Positions 47,504 to 56,357 are shown, numbered from the stretch's first letter. The stretch: DNA of 64,000 nucleotides from Phanerodontia chrysosporium (GCA_001910725.1 MJGA01000014.1:372001-436000); one strand, 5' to 3'. Notes: generated by a model not told the origin, from the sequence alone. Program-made: numbers and translations.

Positions 47504-48377
47504 GCGCAGCCTTGCGAGCAAAGGAAAACCAAGGGATGTATCATAGTCGGAAAAGAAAACGTACAAACTAGAACTCCTTATAGTCAGTAATGATGTGGAA
47601 TATAACACATGCGGTCTCACTCTTTCGCTCGAAGTCCATGCAACTTTACGCAAGGCCTTGGTGTGGTGTGGCGCCTGGCTCATCATGTAGAGAGATTGTA
47701 TGCCGCAAAATATCTGCTAGCTGTCTCAATTCAAGGTCGGGAGTGCCCTTGTGTCAAACAGAACCTATCATACCGCGTATATGGAGCGACGCCTTAGCTG
47801 CAGCGACCGCTGGACTTGGAAGTGAAAATCATCCGACGAGCACATGTTCGAAGATGAGGCCTGCGGTGGGGCTGTTCTCGAATCCTGCATGAAGCATGGT
47901 GAAGGCACAGACGATGCATGGCTTCCGGAACTACACTGTACAGGAGCTTAGTCGGTATGATTGGCTGCGAAGTGTTCAGGCTTACCATCAATCTGGAGAC
48001 CACAGCCGCTGACGCAAGAGACGAAGCTCTGACACAGCTCATGACTGCATCGGCCCTCCATGTGCGTCGAAATAGGATTGGGAGACAGACGTGCCGCTCG
48101 CGGAACACAGCGTTATTCATGCCTAATCTCTATGTGACACGGCTTTGTGGCGTTGCAGCGACACGGATCGTTCTGATAAATCTGAGATATATGAAACACT
48201 TGAGCTTGAGTACTATAGCACAGCATCAGAGGGACCTGCGAGCGTTTCCAACTCTTCAGACTGGTCGAATGCATGAAACTCGGACTACAAACTAGGCTGC
48301 TAAATGACCATGTTGGTGACTGGATTTCACCACGAAGGCTTGAAGGTGATCTAATGAAGCGGCACATCAGCCCCCAG
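47504..48377. other. Intergenic, no gene seen
   Basis: About 870 bp between phosphoglucomutase and the severed 3' part of a BTB gene. Small frames (for example 47918-48295 on +) carry no recognisable domain. Confidence 0.4.
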
Positions 48378-48651
48378 TCACAGGCATGAATGCAGCATTA
48401 TGGAAAGTGGAGGACGCACTCCAGCAATCTCTCTATCAATCATTACCGCGAGCCTAAGTTGAAGCTCTAGGACAGTCTTCTTGTTCTTCCATACGCACTT
48501 TGGGTTTGAACCAGCTCGCGAGGAATGTTGGAAGATAGCCAGTAAGCTTTCATGAGCCATAAGCGCCGCTCCCGAAATGTGATCCTGTAGCATGCTCTTG
48601 ATACAGGGCAGGTAGATGTGCTTGTACCATTCATTGCAGGTACAGCCATAG
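48378..48651 (-). pseudogene. 3' part of a BTB/POZ gene cut off by the retrotransposon
   Basis: Leftward from 48651 the sequence reads GCTCNEWYKHIYLPCIKSM and continues through HISGAALMAHESLLAIFQ to a stop at 48378. Joined through one copy of the CATAG duplication, this is in frame with the 5' part at 56965-56353. A C-x-C-x2-W motif at the join matches the paired-Cys region found in the intact BTB gene of this window. The piece has no promoter or start of its own, so it is probably silent. Confidence 0.82.
48647..48651. repeat. Target site duplication CATAG, left copy
   Basis: Directly precedes the TGTCGCGG edge of the left LTR and is repeated at 56353-56357 after the right LTR. Confidence 0.93.
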
Positions 48652-49346
48652 TGTCGCGGAGCTAGGGCTCAACGCTTCACGAGGGAGGGCAAGTGGGGAG
48701 GTCGACGACGAGGCGCGGCGGAGCGAGTCACGCAGCGACGAACAAACTTGCTCAGCTGTCCGTATTGACCAAGTTCTATTAGTGTTGTATGCTACAATAC
48801 AAGTGACGGGCTTACCTGTCCGTATTGACCAAGAGGTCGAGATGACGGACAGGAGCGAGGGGAGCTACCCTTATATACTACAGTACTTTAGGGCAGGCTG
48901 TACGATTACCTAAGCTGATGGGCAGTGCTTGGCATAGCCAGCGGGGCTGCGGCGCGGGCTGCGCGGCGAGGCTGTGCGGGGGCTATGTCACGAGGCTGTG
49001 TCAGCTGGCAGTGTTTCGAGGCTGCGTCGGGCCGAGGCTGTGTCATCAGGCTGATCAGCTCGGCGTGTCTCGGCGAGGGGAGTCATCGGGGATGACAGTG
49101 CCTCCTCAGCGATCCGGGGAACCGGTTGCAAGGCAGACCGGTGATCCGGGCGGTGTCTGAGCGCGCAGCGGGATGCGCTGGCGTCTAGGGGTGATGCGCC
49201 ATCAGGGCGCTGGCGCTGAGTGGCCAGGCGCTGAGTGTGGGCGGCTAGGACTCCAGACGGCGCGAGGGCTGCTCGCCCGTTGGATTAATCGAGGAAAATA
49301 GCCAAAAATCGGCGAAAAATAGGGCAGCACCGTCACATCCGTGACA
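48652..49346 (-). repeat. 3' LTR of the complete element
   Basis: In element orientation begins TGTCACGGATG and ends CTCCGCGACA. Carries the same TATATAAG box (48870-48877), paired 18-bp repeats (48756-48773, 48816-48833) and 60-nt spacer as the 5' LTR. Confidence 0.95.
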
Positions 49347-49364
49347 TTACCCCCCTCCTAAAAC
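49347..49364 (-). other. Polypurine tract
   Basis: On the minus strand reads TTTTAGGAGGGGGGTAA directly before the 3' LTR. This is the usual place and composition of the plus-strand primer for reverse transcription. Confidence 0.85.
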
Positions 49365-49384
49365 CGAGCGTCCTCGCGAGGTCG

Positions 49385-52300
49385 TCAGATGTGGCGCCCC
49401 TCCTCCCAATCGAGATCGGCCTTAGCGCGATCGGAGGCAGGAAGGAGAGAAACGTCGACTTCGGTGACGAACGGGCGAAAAGAGGCGGCGAGGGCTTCGA
49501 AGGCGGTGGCAGCGAGCTTGCGGGGCACTTCCGGATTTTCGCGATGGAACTTGTTGACCAGAGCTTTGGCGTGCTTGAGGTTGTCTGCCTTTTCCCACGT
49601 GTCGCCGGCTTGGCCGTAGCCCTTCCAGCGGACCTTGTACTGTAGTTGGCGGCGGTATATGCGGCTGTCGAGGATCTTCTCGACGACGTATTCTTCTTCG
49701 CCGGCAACCTTGACAGGTTTGGGAGGCAGGGGCTTCTCGACGCCCTGATCGTGCCACGGGCTGAGGCGGTTGACATGGAAGACTGGGTGGATTTTCAGCC
49801 AGCTCGGGAGCTCGAGCCGATAGTCCAGATCGCCGATCTTCTCCAGAACCTTAAACGGACCCAGCTGGCGGGGGCCGAGCTTGGGCGAAGGCTGATCGAT
49901 GCTGAGGTCCTTCGTGCTGAGCCAAACCTGATCGCCGACTTTGAAGGAGTGGGCGCGTTTCTTCGCGGCCTCGTACTCTTCTTTCATTCGGGCTTTGGTT
50001 AGGCGCAGGGCAGCTTCGGCCTCTTTGCGAACATGAGCCATGCAATCTAGGCGCTCGTCGAGGGTGGGAACCTTGGTGTGCTTGCCGGCCGGAATCGTGA
50101 AGTCTGGTGTATAGCCGTAAACAATCTCGAAGGGCGTGCGCTCGGTAGCACTAGACACGTGCGAGTTCAGGATGAACTCAGCCATCGGGAGCCAATCGAC
50201 CCAGTCGTTTTGGCGCTGGGAGACGAAGAGACGCAGGAATTTTTCGACTTCCTGGTTCTTGCGCTCGACCTTGCCGTTGCCTTCGGGGTGATATGCCGTG
50301 GTGAGACCGGTAGCGATGCCGAGGCGCTTATACAGCGCTCGCATATACTGAGCCGCAAACTGGGGCCCACGATCGGAGAAGATCTTGCGTGGGAGGCCGT
50401 GAAGGCGGAAGATGTCCGTGTAGTGGACGTCGCCCATGCCGGCAGCAGTGATCGTCGAGTCGACCGGCACAAGGTGGCACTGATCCGAGTAGTGGTCCAC
50501 GTAGACCGCGATCGAGTCCTTCTTGGTCTTAGCGTCGCGCGGGAGTTGTGTGATGTGATCTACGCCGACGTGTTCCCAGGGCCCTGAAGGGACATCGTGG
50601 GGCTGCAGGGTGGCTTTCGGATGTGGGGCGGACTTGTACCGTTGGCATTGGTCGCAGCCGAGCACGTAGCGGCTAACGTCGGCGAAGATGCGCGACCACC
50701 AATAGTACCGAGAGACTAACTCGAGGGTGGTGTGCTTCCCAGGGTGTCCCGCAGTCGGCGCGTCGTGACAAGACTTGATGACATCGTTGCGTAGCGCGGC
50801 ACTGTTCGGGACATAGACTTTCCCATGGTAGTACAGAAGGCCGTTATCTTCTTCCCATTCGAGGACACCGTTGCGCAGCTTGCGGGGCCCCTTGGTCTGG
50901 AGAATCTGCAGAGCGTCTGCGACTTCCTTTTCCTTTTCGGAGCAGTCGCGAATGCGCTTCTCGAGAGGGGAGGGGCTCGCGAAAGCTGCCGTGGCGGCTA
51001 TCTTAAACAGCTCTGGCTTCAATACTACCTGCGAGCGATTGTCCTCTTCATCAGAGACATGCAGCGAGGAGGGTCGGGAGAGCGGATCGGCGAGGAGATG
51101 CGTCTTGCCGGGGCGGTGGATGATGCGGAAGTCGTACTCGGCGAGGTAGGAGGCCCACCGGGCTTGTCGCCGTGTGAGATTCTGCGCAGTCTTCCAGTAC
51201 TGGAGATTCTGATGATCGGTCCAGATCTCAAAAGGCTCTGGGAGACCTTCGAGGAACTGGCGCCAGTCCTTGAGAGCTTCGATGATTGCAAGCATCTCAC
51301 GATCCCAGATCTCGTAATTCCGCTCGGCGGGGCTCATGGTCTGCGAGCGATACGCGATTGGATGCCAGAGACCATCTTCAGGGTTGCGTTGGGCTATCAC
51401 TCCGCCGGTGGCGTAGCCAGAGGCATCGGTCTCGACGCGAGTCGGCCGATCAATACTCCACATGGCGAGCACCGGCTGAGTTGTGAAAGCGCGCTTGAGC
51501 GTCTCGAAGGCTTCTGCCTGTGCGGGACCCCAATTAAACAGAGTGTCCTTCTTCGTCAGATCGTGCAGTGGGCGGCAGATCTTTGAGAAGTCCTTGATGA
51601 AGCGGCGATAGAAGTTGGCGAACCCGACGAAACCTCGTACGTCTTTGAGGTTCTTCGGGGTCGGCCATTCGGCTACAGCCCTAACCTTGCCGGGGTCCAT
51701 GCCGACCTGTCCTTCGCTGATGAGGAGCCCAAGATACTCGATCTCTGAGCGCTCGAACTCGCACTTCTCGGGCCGAAGATACAGATCGTACTTGGCGAGG
51801 CGTGCCAGGACCTCGTGAACGATCTTCCGATGCGAAGCGAGATCGTTCGACCAGATGAGGATATCGTCGAGGTAGACTGCGACCTTGCTTTCGGCGATGA
51901 GGTCGGCGAAGATGTGGTTCATGAGGGCCTGGAACGTGGCGGGGCTGTTGCACAGACCGAAGTACATGACTCGGGGTTCGAAGAGACCGCGGTTGGTGAC
52001 GAAGGCAGCTTTCCACTCGTCACCTTCCTTAATCCGGACGTTATTGTAGCCCCAACGGACGTCGAACTTAGTGAAGATCTTAGCGCCCTGGAGCTTCCCG
52101 ATGATGTCGGAGGCGAGCGGAAGGGGGTAACGATTCTTCACAGTGATGTCGTTGAGCTTGCGGTAGTCCTGAATGAACCGGAGCTTGCCGTCCTTTTTCT
52201 TGATGAAGAAGACAGGGGAAGCGATCAGAGACTTGCTGGGGACGATATAGCCCTTGGCGAGTGCGTCGTCGATGAACCGCTGTAGTTCTTCATTCTCGAT

Positions 52301-53149
52301 CGGGGACATGGGATAAACCTTCGATTTGATCGAGGCCGGGGCGTCCGGAACGAGATCTATCGCGTGATCCCAGGGCTGATGCTTCGGAAGGCGGTGCGAT
52401 TCTTCTTCGGAGAACACCTTCTTGTGTCGATGGTACTCCTTGGGGACCAGCTCTTCAAACGTCTTGGCGTACTTCTCGCGGTTAGCTTCGACAGCGATCG
52501 CCTGCGAGTAAGTGTAGCCGGCGAGAATCCAGACTTCATCCTTGGCGTCCTCAACAATGCCTGCTCGAAGCCATTCGCGGCGTTCGGAGCGGTTGGTGTC
52601 AATCTGATGGATACCGAAAACCGGGGTGTCCTCAGCTCCGCCGCGGAGCTGAAACTGGACATCTCCCGTTTCCCAGTCGATGTTCGGATTCCATTTCTTG
52701 AGCCACGGAAGTCCGAGGATGTCGTCCTCCGGACCGATGTTTGTGACAAGAAACTCTTCTTTAAACGTATAAGAACCCACAGTGAGCTGGAGTCTGGCAC
52801 GGCGTGTGATAGACCCTGCTTCATTCTTGGTTCCGTCGATGTTGTACAGTGTGATTTCCTTCTTGAGTGGTACCGTGAGGATCTTGTGTTGCTTACAGAA
52901 ATCCTCGTGGATGAACAGCGAAGTCGCACCGGAGTCAATCATTGCAGGCGTGCGAATAGTTTTATTGAGTCCGGTGAGCTTTACAGGTACACGATAGTGA
53001 TTTGAAAAAGGATCTAACACTGATATTGTACATGAGCGGATGGTATCTGAAAGGTCCTGTGGTTCTAGCGACGGTGCCGGAGTTGAATCCGGGCTTGACG
53101 AAATGGTGACCGACGATGCGGCGTCACTTCGGCCCCTTAAGCAAAACCC
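49385..53149 (-). CDS. Pol polyprotein (protease, RT, RNase H, integrase, chromodomain)
   Basis: The frame is open from the slippery site at 53149 down to the stop at 49385; the first usable start inside it is near 53020, leaving 1211 residues after it. Domains in order (residues from 53020): aspartic protease with DSGATSLFIHEDF (about 28), and reverse transcriptase with FTKFDVRWGYNNVRI and the catalytic VYLDDILIWS (about 310-390). RNase H follows with ETDASGYATGG, DREMLAIIEAL and IWTDHQNLQYW, then an HHCC zinc finger (HPGKHTTLELVSRYYW .. CDQCQRYK). The integrase D-D-E core shows GVDHITQLP, FSDRGPQFAAQYM and GNGKVERKNQEVEK. A chromodomain (EEYVVEKILDSRI .. VRWKGYG .. TWEKADNLKHA, about 1090-1140) is near the end. 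It would be made as a Gag-Pol fusion by -1 frameshifting. No internal stops. Confidence 0.95.
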   Translation of the reverse strand, partial: GFCLRGRSDAASSVTISSSPDSTPAPSLEPQDLSDTIRSCTISVLDPFSNHYRVPVKLTGLNKTIRTPAMIDSGATSLFIHEDFCKQHKILTVPLKKEITLYNIDGTKNEAGSITRRARLQLTVGSYTFKEEFLVTNIGPEDDILGLPWLKKWNPNIDWETGDVQFQLRGGAEDTPVFGIHQIDTNRSERREWLRAGIVEDAKDEVWILAGYTYSQAIAVEANREKYAKTFEELVPKEYHRHKKVFSEEESHRLPKHQPWDHAIDLVPDAPASIKSKVYPMSPIENEELQRFIDDALAKGYIVPSKSLIASPVFFIKKKDGKLRFIQDYRKLNDITVKNRYPLPLASDIIGKLQGAKIFTKFDVRWGYNNVRIKEGDEWKAAFVTNRGLFEPRVMYFGLCNSPATFQALMNHIFADLIAESKVAVYLDDILIWSNDLASHRKIVHEVLARLAKYDLYLRPEKCEFERSEIEYLGLLISEGQVGMDPGKVRAVAEWPTPKNLKDVRGFVGFANFYRRFIKDFSKICRPLHDLTKKDTLFNWGPAQAEAFETLKRAFTTQPVLAMWSIDRPTRVETDASGYATGGVIAQRNPEDGLWHPIAYRSQTMSPAERNYEIWDREMLAIIEALKDWRQFLEGLPEPFEIWTDHQNLQYWKTAQNLTRRQARWASYLAEYDFRIIHRPGKTHLLADPLSRPSSLHVSDEEDNRSQVVLKPELFKIAATAAFASPSPLEKRIRDCSEKEKEVADALQILQTKGPRKLRNGVLEWEEDNGLLYYHGKVYVPNSAALRNDVIKSCHDAPTAGHPGKHTTLELVSRYYWWSRIFADVSRYVLGCDQCQRYKSAPHPKATLQPHDVPSGPWEHVGVDHITQLPRDAKTKKDSIAVYVDHYSDQCHLVPVDSTITAAGMGDVHYTDIFRLHGLPRKIFSDRGPQFAAQYMRALYKRLGIATGLTTAYHPEGNGKVERKNQEVEKFLRLFVSQRQNDWVDWLPMAEFILNSHVSSATERTPFEIVYGYTPDFTIPAGKHTKVPTLDERLDCMAHVRKEAEAALRLTKARMKEEYEAAKKRAHSFKVGDQVWLSTKDLSIDQPSPKLGPRQLGPFKVLEKIGDLDYRLELPSWLKIHPVFHVNRLSPWHDQGVEKPLPPKPVKVAGEEEYVVEKILDSRIYRRQLQYKVRWKGYGQAGDTWEKADNLKHAKALVNKFHRENPEVPRKLAATAFEALAASFRPFVTEVDVSLLPASDRAKADLDWEEGRHI

Positions 53150-54387
53150 CCGAGCTGCTTTTGTATCAGAGCCAGCTGATCACGGAGGGCGGCGAGCGCA
53201 GCAGCTTGGTCGTCAGACGAGCTGCCAGAGGACGAGGAGGCCAGAGACGAGGAGTCCTGAGACGAGGTATCCGAAGACGTGGCGCGAACGGCGGCGGTAG
53301 CGGGGGCGGTTTTTGGCTTGCCCTCGAGGCGGGCACGACAGACGCGGGACCAGTGACCTTTCTTGCCGCAGTGGTTGCAGACCGAATCACGGTGAACGGG
53401 GTCCGTGGACTTGTGGGACTTCGAGCCGCAGACCTTGCAGAGATCCTTCATGACGGCGTCGAACTGGCGCTTGAGATCCGTGCCAGTGAGACCCTTAAAC
53501 AGCTCGTCGATGTTCGCGGCGTCGATGTCCATCGCGTTCGGGTCACGGAAGGCGCGCGCTGACGAGCTAGCCGGAGTCGAGGACGTCTTGCCTTGCTGTG
53601 CCAGGAGGTCTTGCGAGAGCTTGTCCTTCGACCGGTCGACGACGAAGCCCGCGTTCTTGAGCTCGTCGTACGTCTCGGGGCCTTTGCCGGTAGCGGGGTT
53701 GACCATGTACGAGATCCGTTCGAGGTAGTCCTTATTAAACTTCGTCCGTAGCCGGGCTGCCAGGTCTTCCGGGGTGAGCTTCGTGCAGCCGGTGAGGGCC
53801 TGGAACTCCGCAAAGAACTCTGCGAACCGACGATTGCCTTGCGTGCACGCCTGTAACTTGCTGAGGGCCTCGGCCTTCTCGTCGACGGGCTCGAACCGAT
53901 TCTTGAAAGCCTCCCAGAACTGGGCGCGGGAACCTCCGAACAACTGAGTGCCGTCTGCCGCTTGCTCGATGTACTGCCGTGCCCATTCGGCGGCTTCGTC
54001 CTGCATGAAGGAGAGGGCGCCAACGATCCACTTCTGGCCGTCTACCATGATCTGTCCGGTGTTGGGGTCGCGTTCGAGGTTGCCGTTGACGTCACACTTG
54101 CCGAACTTCTCCGGTTGCCCATCGGCGTAGATGCGGTAGGCGGCGCGGAAGAGACGGGCCGTGTCAGAGCCCTTACCCTTGAATGGGACGGGCTTCTCGA
54201 CGAAGGGCAGTTCCTTGTTGGCGTTGACCGTAGCGTTGACCGTTGTCCGATTGGCACCAATAGTCTGGGCCAGAGTATTGACCGTGTTGGTGAGCTGCGT
54301 CATGGCCTGGGCCATTTGCAGAAGGGCGGCAGAGACGGGGTCGGGAGGCGCCGGACCGGGCGGCGCTCCTCCGGGAGTGCTCGACAT
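53137..54387 (-). CDS. Gag (capsid/nucleocapsid) protein
   Basis: 416 residues from a Pro-rich start (MSSTPGGAPPGPAPPDP). A retrotransposon Gag core lies at about residues 60-250 (KGKGSDTARLFRAAYRIYADG .. WARQYIEQAADG .. FWEAFKNRFEP). The nucleocapsid end has one perfect zinc knuckle, CNHCGKKGHWSRVC (C-x2-C-x4-H-x4-C, about residue 345), preceded by a C-x2-C..H-like CKVCGSKSHKS. The C-terminus is Ser/Ala-rich. The frame stops two codons after the slippery sequence. The product should assemble the virus-like particle and package element RNA. Confidence 0.93.
   Translation of the reverse strand: MSSTPGGAPPGPAPPDPVSAALLQMAQAMTQLTNTVNTLAQTIGANRTTVNATVNANKELPFVEKPVPFKGKGSDTARLFRAAYRIYADGQPEKFGKCDVNGNLERDPNTGQIMVDGQKWIVGALSFMQDEAAEWARQYIEQAADGTQLFGGSRAQFWEAFKNRFEPVDEKAEALSKLQACTQGNRRFAEFFAEFQALTGCTKLTPEDLAARLRTKFNKDYLERISYMVNPATGKGPETYDELKNAGFVVDRSKDKLSQDLLAQQGKTSSTPASSSARAFRDPNAMDIDAANIDELFKGLTGTDLKRQFDAVMKDLCKVCGSKSHKSTDPVHRDSVCNHCGKKGHWSRVCRARLEGKPKTAPATAAVRATSSDTSSQDSSSLASSSSGSSSDDQAAALAALRDQLALIQKQLGGFA
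53143..53149 (-). promoter_or_regulatory. -1 ribosomal frameshift site G GGT TTT
   Basis: Gag reads ..CTC GGG GGT TTT GCT TAA. The heptamer G GGT TTT fits X XXY YYZ exactly, and slipping back one base gives GGG TTT TGC TTA AGG. That frame is open, without a stop, into the protease. The position right before the gag stop is typical of gag-pol recoding sites. Confidence 0.8.
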
Positions 54388-54812
54388 ATTGGGGGGACGG
54401 GGAGTATTGGCTCCTGAGTGAGCGCGGGAGAGGTTAAACGGGGAAGGAGCGGGTTCGTGATCGGAGAGGACAGAACCGAGCGATGTCTCGGGAGACGAGT
54501 GGTGGCTGCTGTCCGGGGGACTGCGGTCGGGAGTATTCGGAGTAGTGGCGGAAGCGCAGGCAAATTCTAGCCGTTGCGCGAAACGAGGGTGCTCGAATTG
54601 GGTTTCTCGAGTGTTCGGCAGGAGTTGCGGGGCCGCTGGAGCGCTTTCTCGATGTGGACAGGGTTGTTCGTTACAGGAAACGAATTGCCAGTTTTCCCCT
54701 CGATCGATGAGGTGAAAATCGCAAACTGTATGGTTTTCGAGATTTCGCGCAAAGAAGTGTGGTCGATTCGAGCAATCGGAATCCAGAGCGACACGAGATG
54801 TATTTCTATAGA
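54388..54812 (-). other. Spacer between orf0 and gag
   Basis: 425 nt between the orf0 stop and the gag start. An 87-residue Pro-rich frame (54563-54300) overlaps the gag start in another frame and shows no domain. The region could hold a reinitiation or splice-acceptor signal used to express gag, but none can be singled out. Confidence 0.4.
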
Positions 54813-55502
54813 CTACTCAAAATATCCAGCCCGATACACAATATCTAGTTCTCCCACGATGCGGCGAAAGTTGCGCCTTAAACCGACAAACGAAATGTCA
54901 CCAATCTGAGCGAGACCCAGCTCGTATTGGTGCCACTCCTTAAACGTGGTGGTTGGGGCGAGGCGGACGAGCTCGGCGCGGATCTGCTGGAGGCGCTCGA
55001 TCAGCTGGCAGACGCCGCGTGCGTGGTCGCTGTTTACGAGGTGGAAGAGGTCGACTTCTTCGACGGCCTTGAGACGCTTAATAGTCGCGTCGAGCTTAGG
55101 CGTGAAGATGCCGACGAGGTCGGTGGGGGAATACTTGGGGATGTCGATGCCGACGGGCTTGCGGGCGATGGGTTCGTACGTCGGGGCGGCGCTGAGGTGC
55201 TCTGCCAAACTGAGCTTCGAGGAGGAGGCGGCTACGGCGGCCTGGGCTTCTTGCGCTTCTCGTTGGCGCTGCTCGCGGATGCGGTTGCCTACGCGTTGTT
55301 CGGCTTCGCGCGCTTCGCGTACGGCAGCCCAGTTGATGGAGGGGACGGAGGGTGGAGGCTGGGGGAGCGTGGACACGTACTTGACGACCGCCTTGACTTT
55401 GCGGTCCGTCCACTTGACGGGGTTACCGGCCTCGCGACGACGTTGGAGGCGGTCGAAGATGCGCTGGGGGATGTGGTCCTTGAGCCGGACGTCTTTCGGC
55501 AC
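54813..55502 (-). CDS. orf0: extra 229-residue protein upstream of gag
   Basis: A complete frame between the 5' LTR and gag, not part of the standard gag-pol plan. It starts MPKDVRLKDHIPQRIFDRLQ and has a basic N-terminal third. A Glu/Gln/Arg/Ala helix follows (about residues 65-100, likely coiled coil), then a longer helical region (about 115-215). There is no Cys cluster, signal peptide or membrane segment, and I recognise no family. Coding-like composition and an intact frame in a young element suggest it is used. It could be a second structural or RNA-binding protein; that is a guess. Confidence 0.7.
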   Translation of the reverse strand: MPKDVRLKDHIPQRIFDRLQRRREAGNPVKWTDRKVKAVVKYVSTLPQPPPSVPSINWAAVREAREAEQRVGNRIREQRQREAQEAQAAVAASSSKLSLAEHLSAAPTYEPIARKPVGIDIPKYSPTDLVGIFTPKLDATIKRLKAVEEVDLFHLVNSDHARGVCQLIERLQQIRAELVRLAPTTTFKEWHQYELGLAQIGDISFVGLRRNFRRIVGELDIVYRAGYFE

Positions 55503-55645
55503 TGTGAAGTGAGGACCTTAGCAACGTGCACGGAGTGAGCAGGCTGCTCGACTACGACGTACTCGCGTTAAACGGAGGGGATAAACTTTTTTAAATGGGT
55601 TTTGGGGGAGCGGTAGGGGAGGAATTTGCCTAGGGCACCCAAGAG

Positions 55646-55655
55646 ATCTCGACCT
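55646..55655 (-). other. Self-complementary primer binding site
   Basis: Two bases inside the 5' LTR boundary the minus strand reads AGGTCGAGAT. This is the exact complement of ATCTCGACCT in the LTR (55849-55840, minus strand), 34 nt downstream of the TATA box, where the transcript should begin. No TGG-initial tRNA-complementary site is seen at this position. The arrangement matches Tf1-type self-priming. Confidence 0.65.
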
Positions 55656-55761
55656 AATGTCGCGGAGCTAGGGCTCAACGCTTCACGAGGGAGGGCAAGT
55701 GGGGAGGTCAACGACGAGGCGCGGCGGAGCGAGTCACGCAGCGACGAACAAACTTGCTCAG

Positions 55762-55821
55762 CTGTCCGTATTGACCAAGTTCTATTAGTGTTGTATGCTA
55801 CAATACAAGTGACGGGCTTAC
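55762..55821 (-). other. 60-nt intron-like segment in the LTR leader
   Basis: On the minus strand the 18-mer CTTGGTCAATACGGACAG (55839-55822) is followed by GTAAGC. Sixty nt further on, the same 18-mer (55779-55762) ends in AG and is followed by CTGAGC. GT..AG splicing would remove 60 nt, the normal intron size in this genome, and leave one 18-mer. Confidence 0.6.
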
Positions 55822-55875
55822 CTGTCCGTATTGACCAAGAGGTCGAGATGACGGACAGGAGCGAGGGGAGCTACC

Positions 55876-55883
55876 CTTATATA
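55876..55883 (-). promoter_or_regulatory. LTR TATA box TATATAAG
   Basis: TATATAAGGG on the minus strand, conserved in every family-1 LTR of the window. It is 34 nt upstream of the ATCTCGACCT that pairs with the primer site, a normal TATA-to-start distance. Confidence 0.75.
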
Positions 55884-56352
55884 CTACAGTACTTTAGGGC
55901 AGGCTGTACGATTACCTAAGCTGATGGGCAGTGCTTGGCATAGCCAGCGGGGCTGCGGCGCGGGCTGCGCGGCGAGGCTGTGCGGGGGCTATGTCACGAG
56001 GCTGTGTCAGCTGGCAGTGTTTCGAGGCTGCGTCGGGCCGAGGCTGTGTCATCAGGCTGATCAGCTCGGCGTGTCTCGGCGAGGGGAGTCATCGGGGATG
56101 ACAGTGCCTCCTCAGCGATCCGGGGAACCGGTTGCAAGGCAGACCGGTGATCCGGGCGGTGTCTGAGCGCGCAGCGGGATGCGCTGGCGTCTAGGGGTGA
56201 TGCGCCATCAGGGCGCTGGCGCTGAGTGGCCAGGCGCTGAGTGTGGGCGGCTAGGACTCCAGACGGCGCGAGGGCTGCTCGCCCGTTGGATTAATCGAGG
56301 AAAATAGCCAAAAATCGGCGAAAAATAGGGCAGCACCGTCACATCCGTGACA

Positions 56353-56357
56353 CATAG
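56353..56357. repeat. Target site duplication CATAG, right copy
   Basis: Follows the ..CGTGACA edge of the right LTR directly and matches 48647-48651. Confidence 0.93.

Larger units (their letters stand above)
48652..56352 (-). mobile_element. Complete Ty3/gypsy chromovirus-type retrotransposon (7701 bp)
   Basis: Two 695-bp LTRs (48652-49346 and 55658-56352), flanked by CATAG duplications, enclose orf0, gag and pol on the minus strand. The domain order protease, reverse transcriptase, RNase H, integrase defines Ty3/gypsy, and a C-terminal chromodomain places it among chromoviruses. Comparing the LTRs by eye shows one difference (G at 48704, A at 55710), so the insertion is recent. A polypurine tract adjoins the 3' LTR, and a 10-nt self-complementary primer site adjoins the 5' LTR. 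All three frames are intact, so it may still be active. Family-1 solo LTRs at 13.8-16.7 kb come from older insertions of the same group. Confidence 0.95.
55658..56352 (-). repeat. 5' LTR of the complete element
   Basis: 695 bp, differing from the 3' LTR at one position seen. Acts as the promoter. Its outer end is fused to the coding sequence of the BTB gene at 56353. Confidence 0.95.

Noticed and set aside
48918..49160. 80-codon + strand frame, identical to one at 55924-56166
   Set aside because: It is LTR sequence read on the strand opposite to the element; identity only reflects identical LTRs.
49385..53020. Assignment of the element to a vertebrate-type retrovirus or to Ty1/copia
   Set aside because: Integrase lies after RNase H (Ty3/gypsy order), a chromodomain is present and there is no envelope-like frame.
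53021..53136. gag-pol gap as a disabling frameshift or stop in the element
   Set aside because: The pol frame is open through the whole interval, and the slippery heptamer explains the frame change; both neighbouring frames are intact.
55625..55657. Conventional tRNA primer binding site
   Set aside because: The sequence after the 5' LTR begins TTAGG rather than TGG, and I could match it to no tRNA 3' end; the complementarity to the element's own leader is the better fit.
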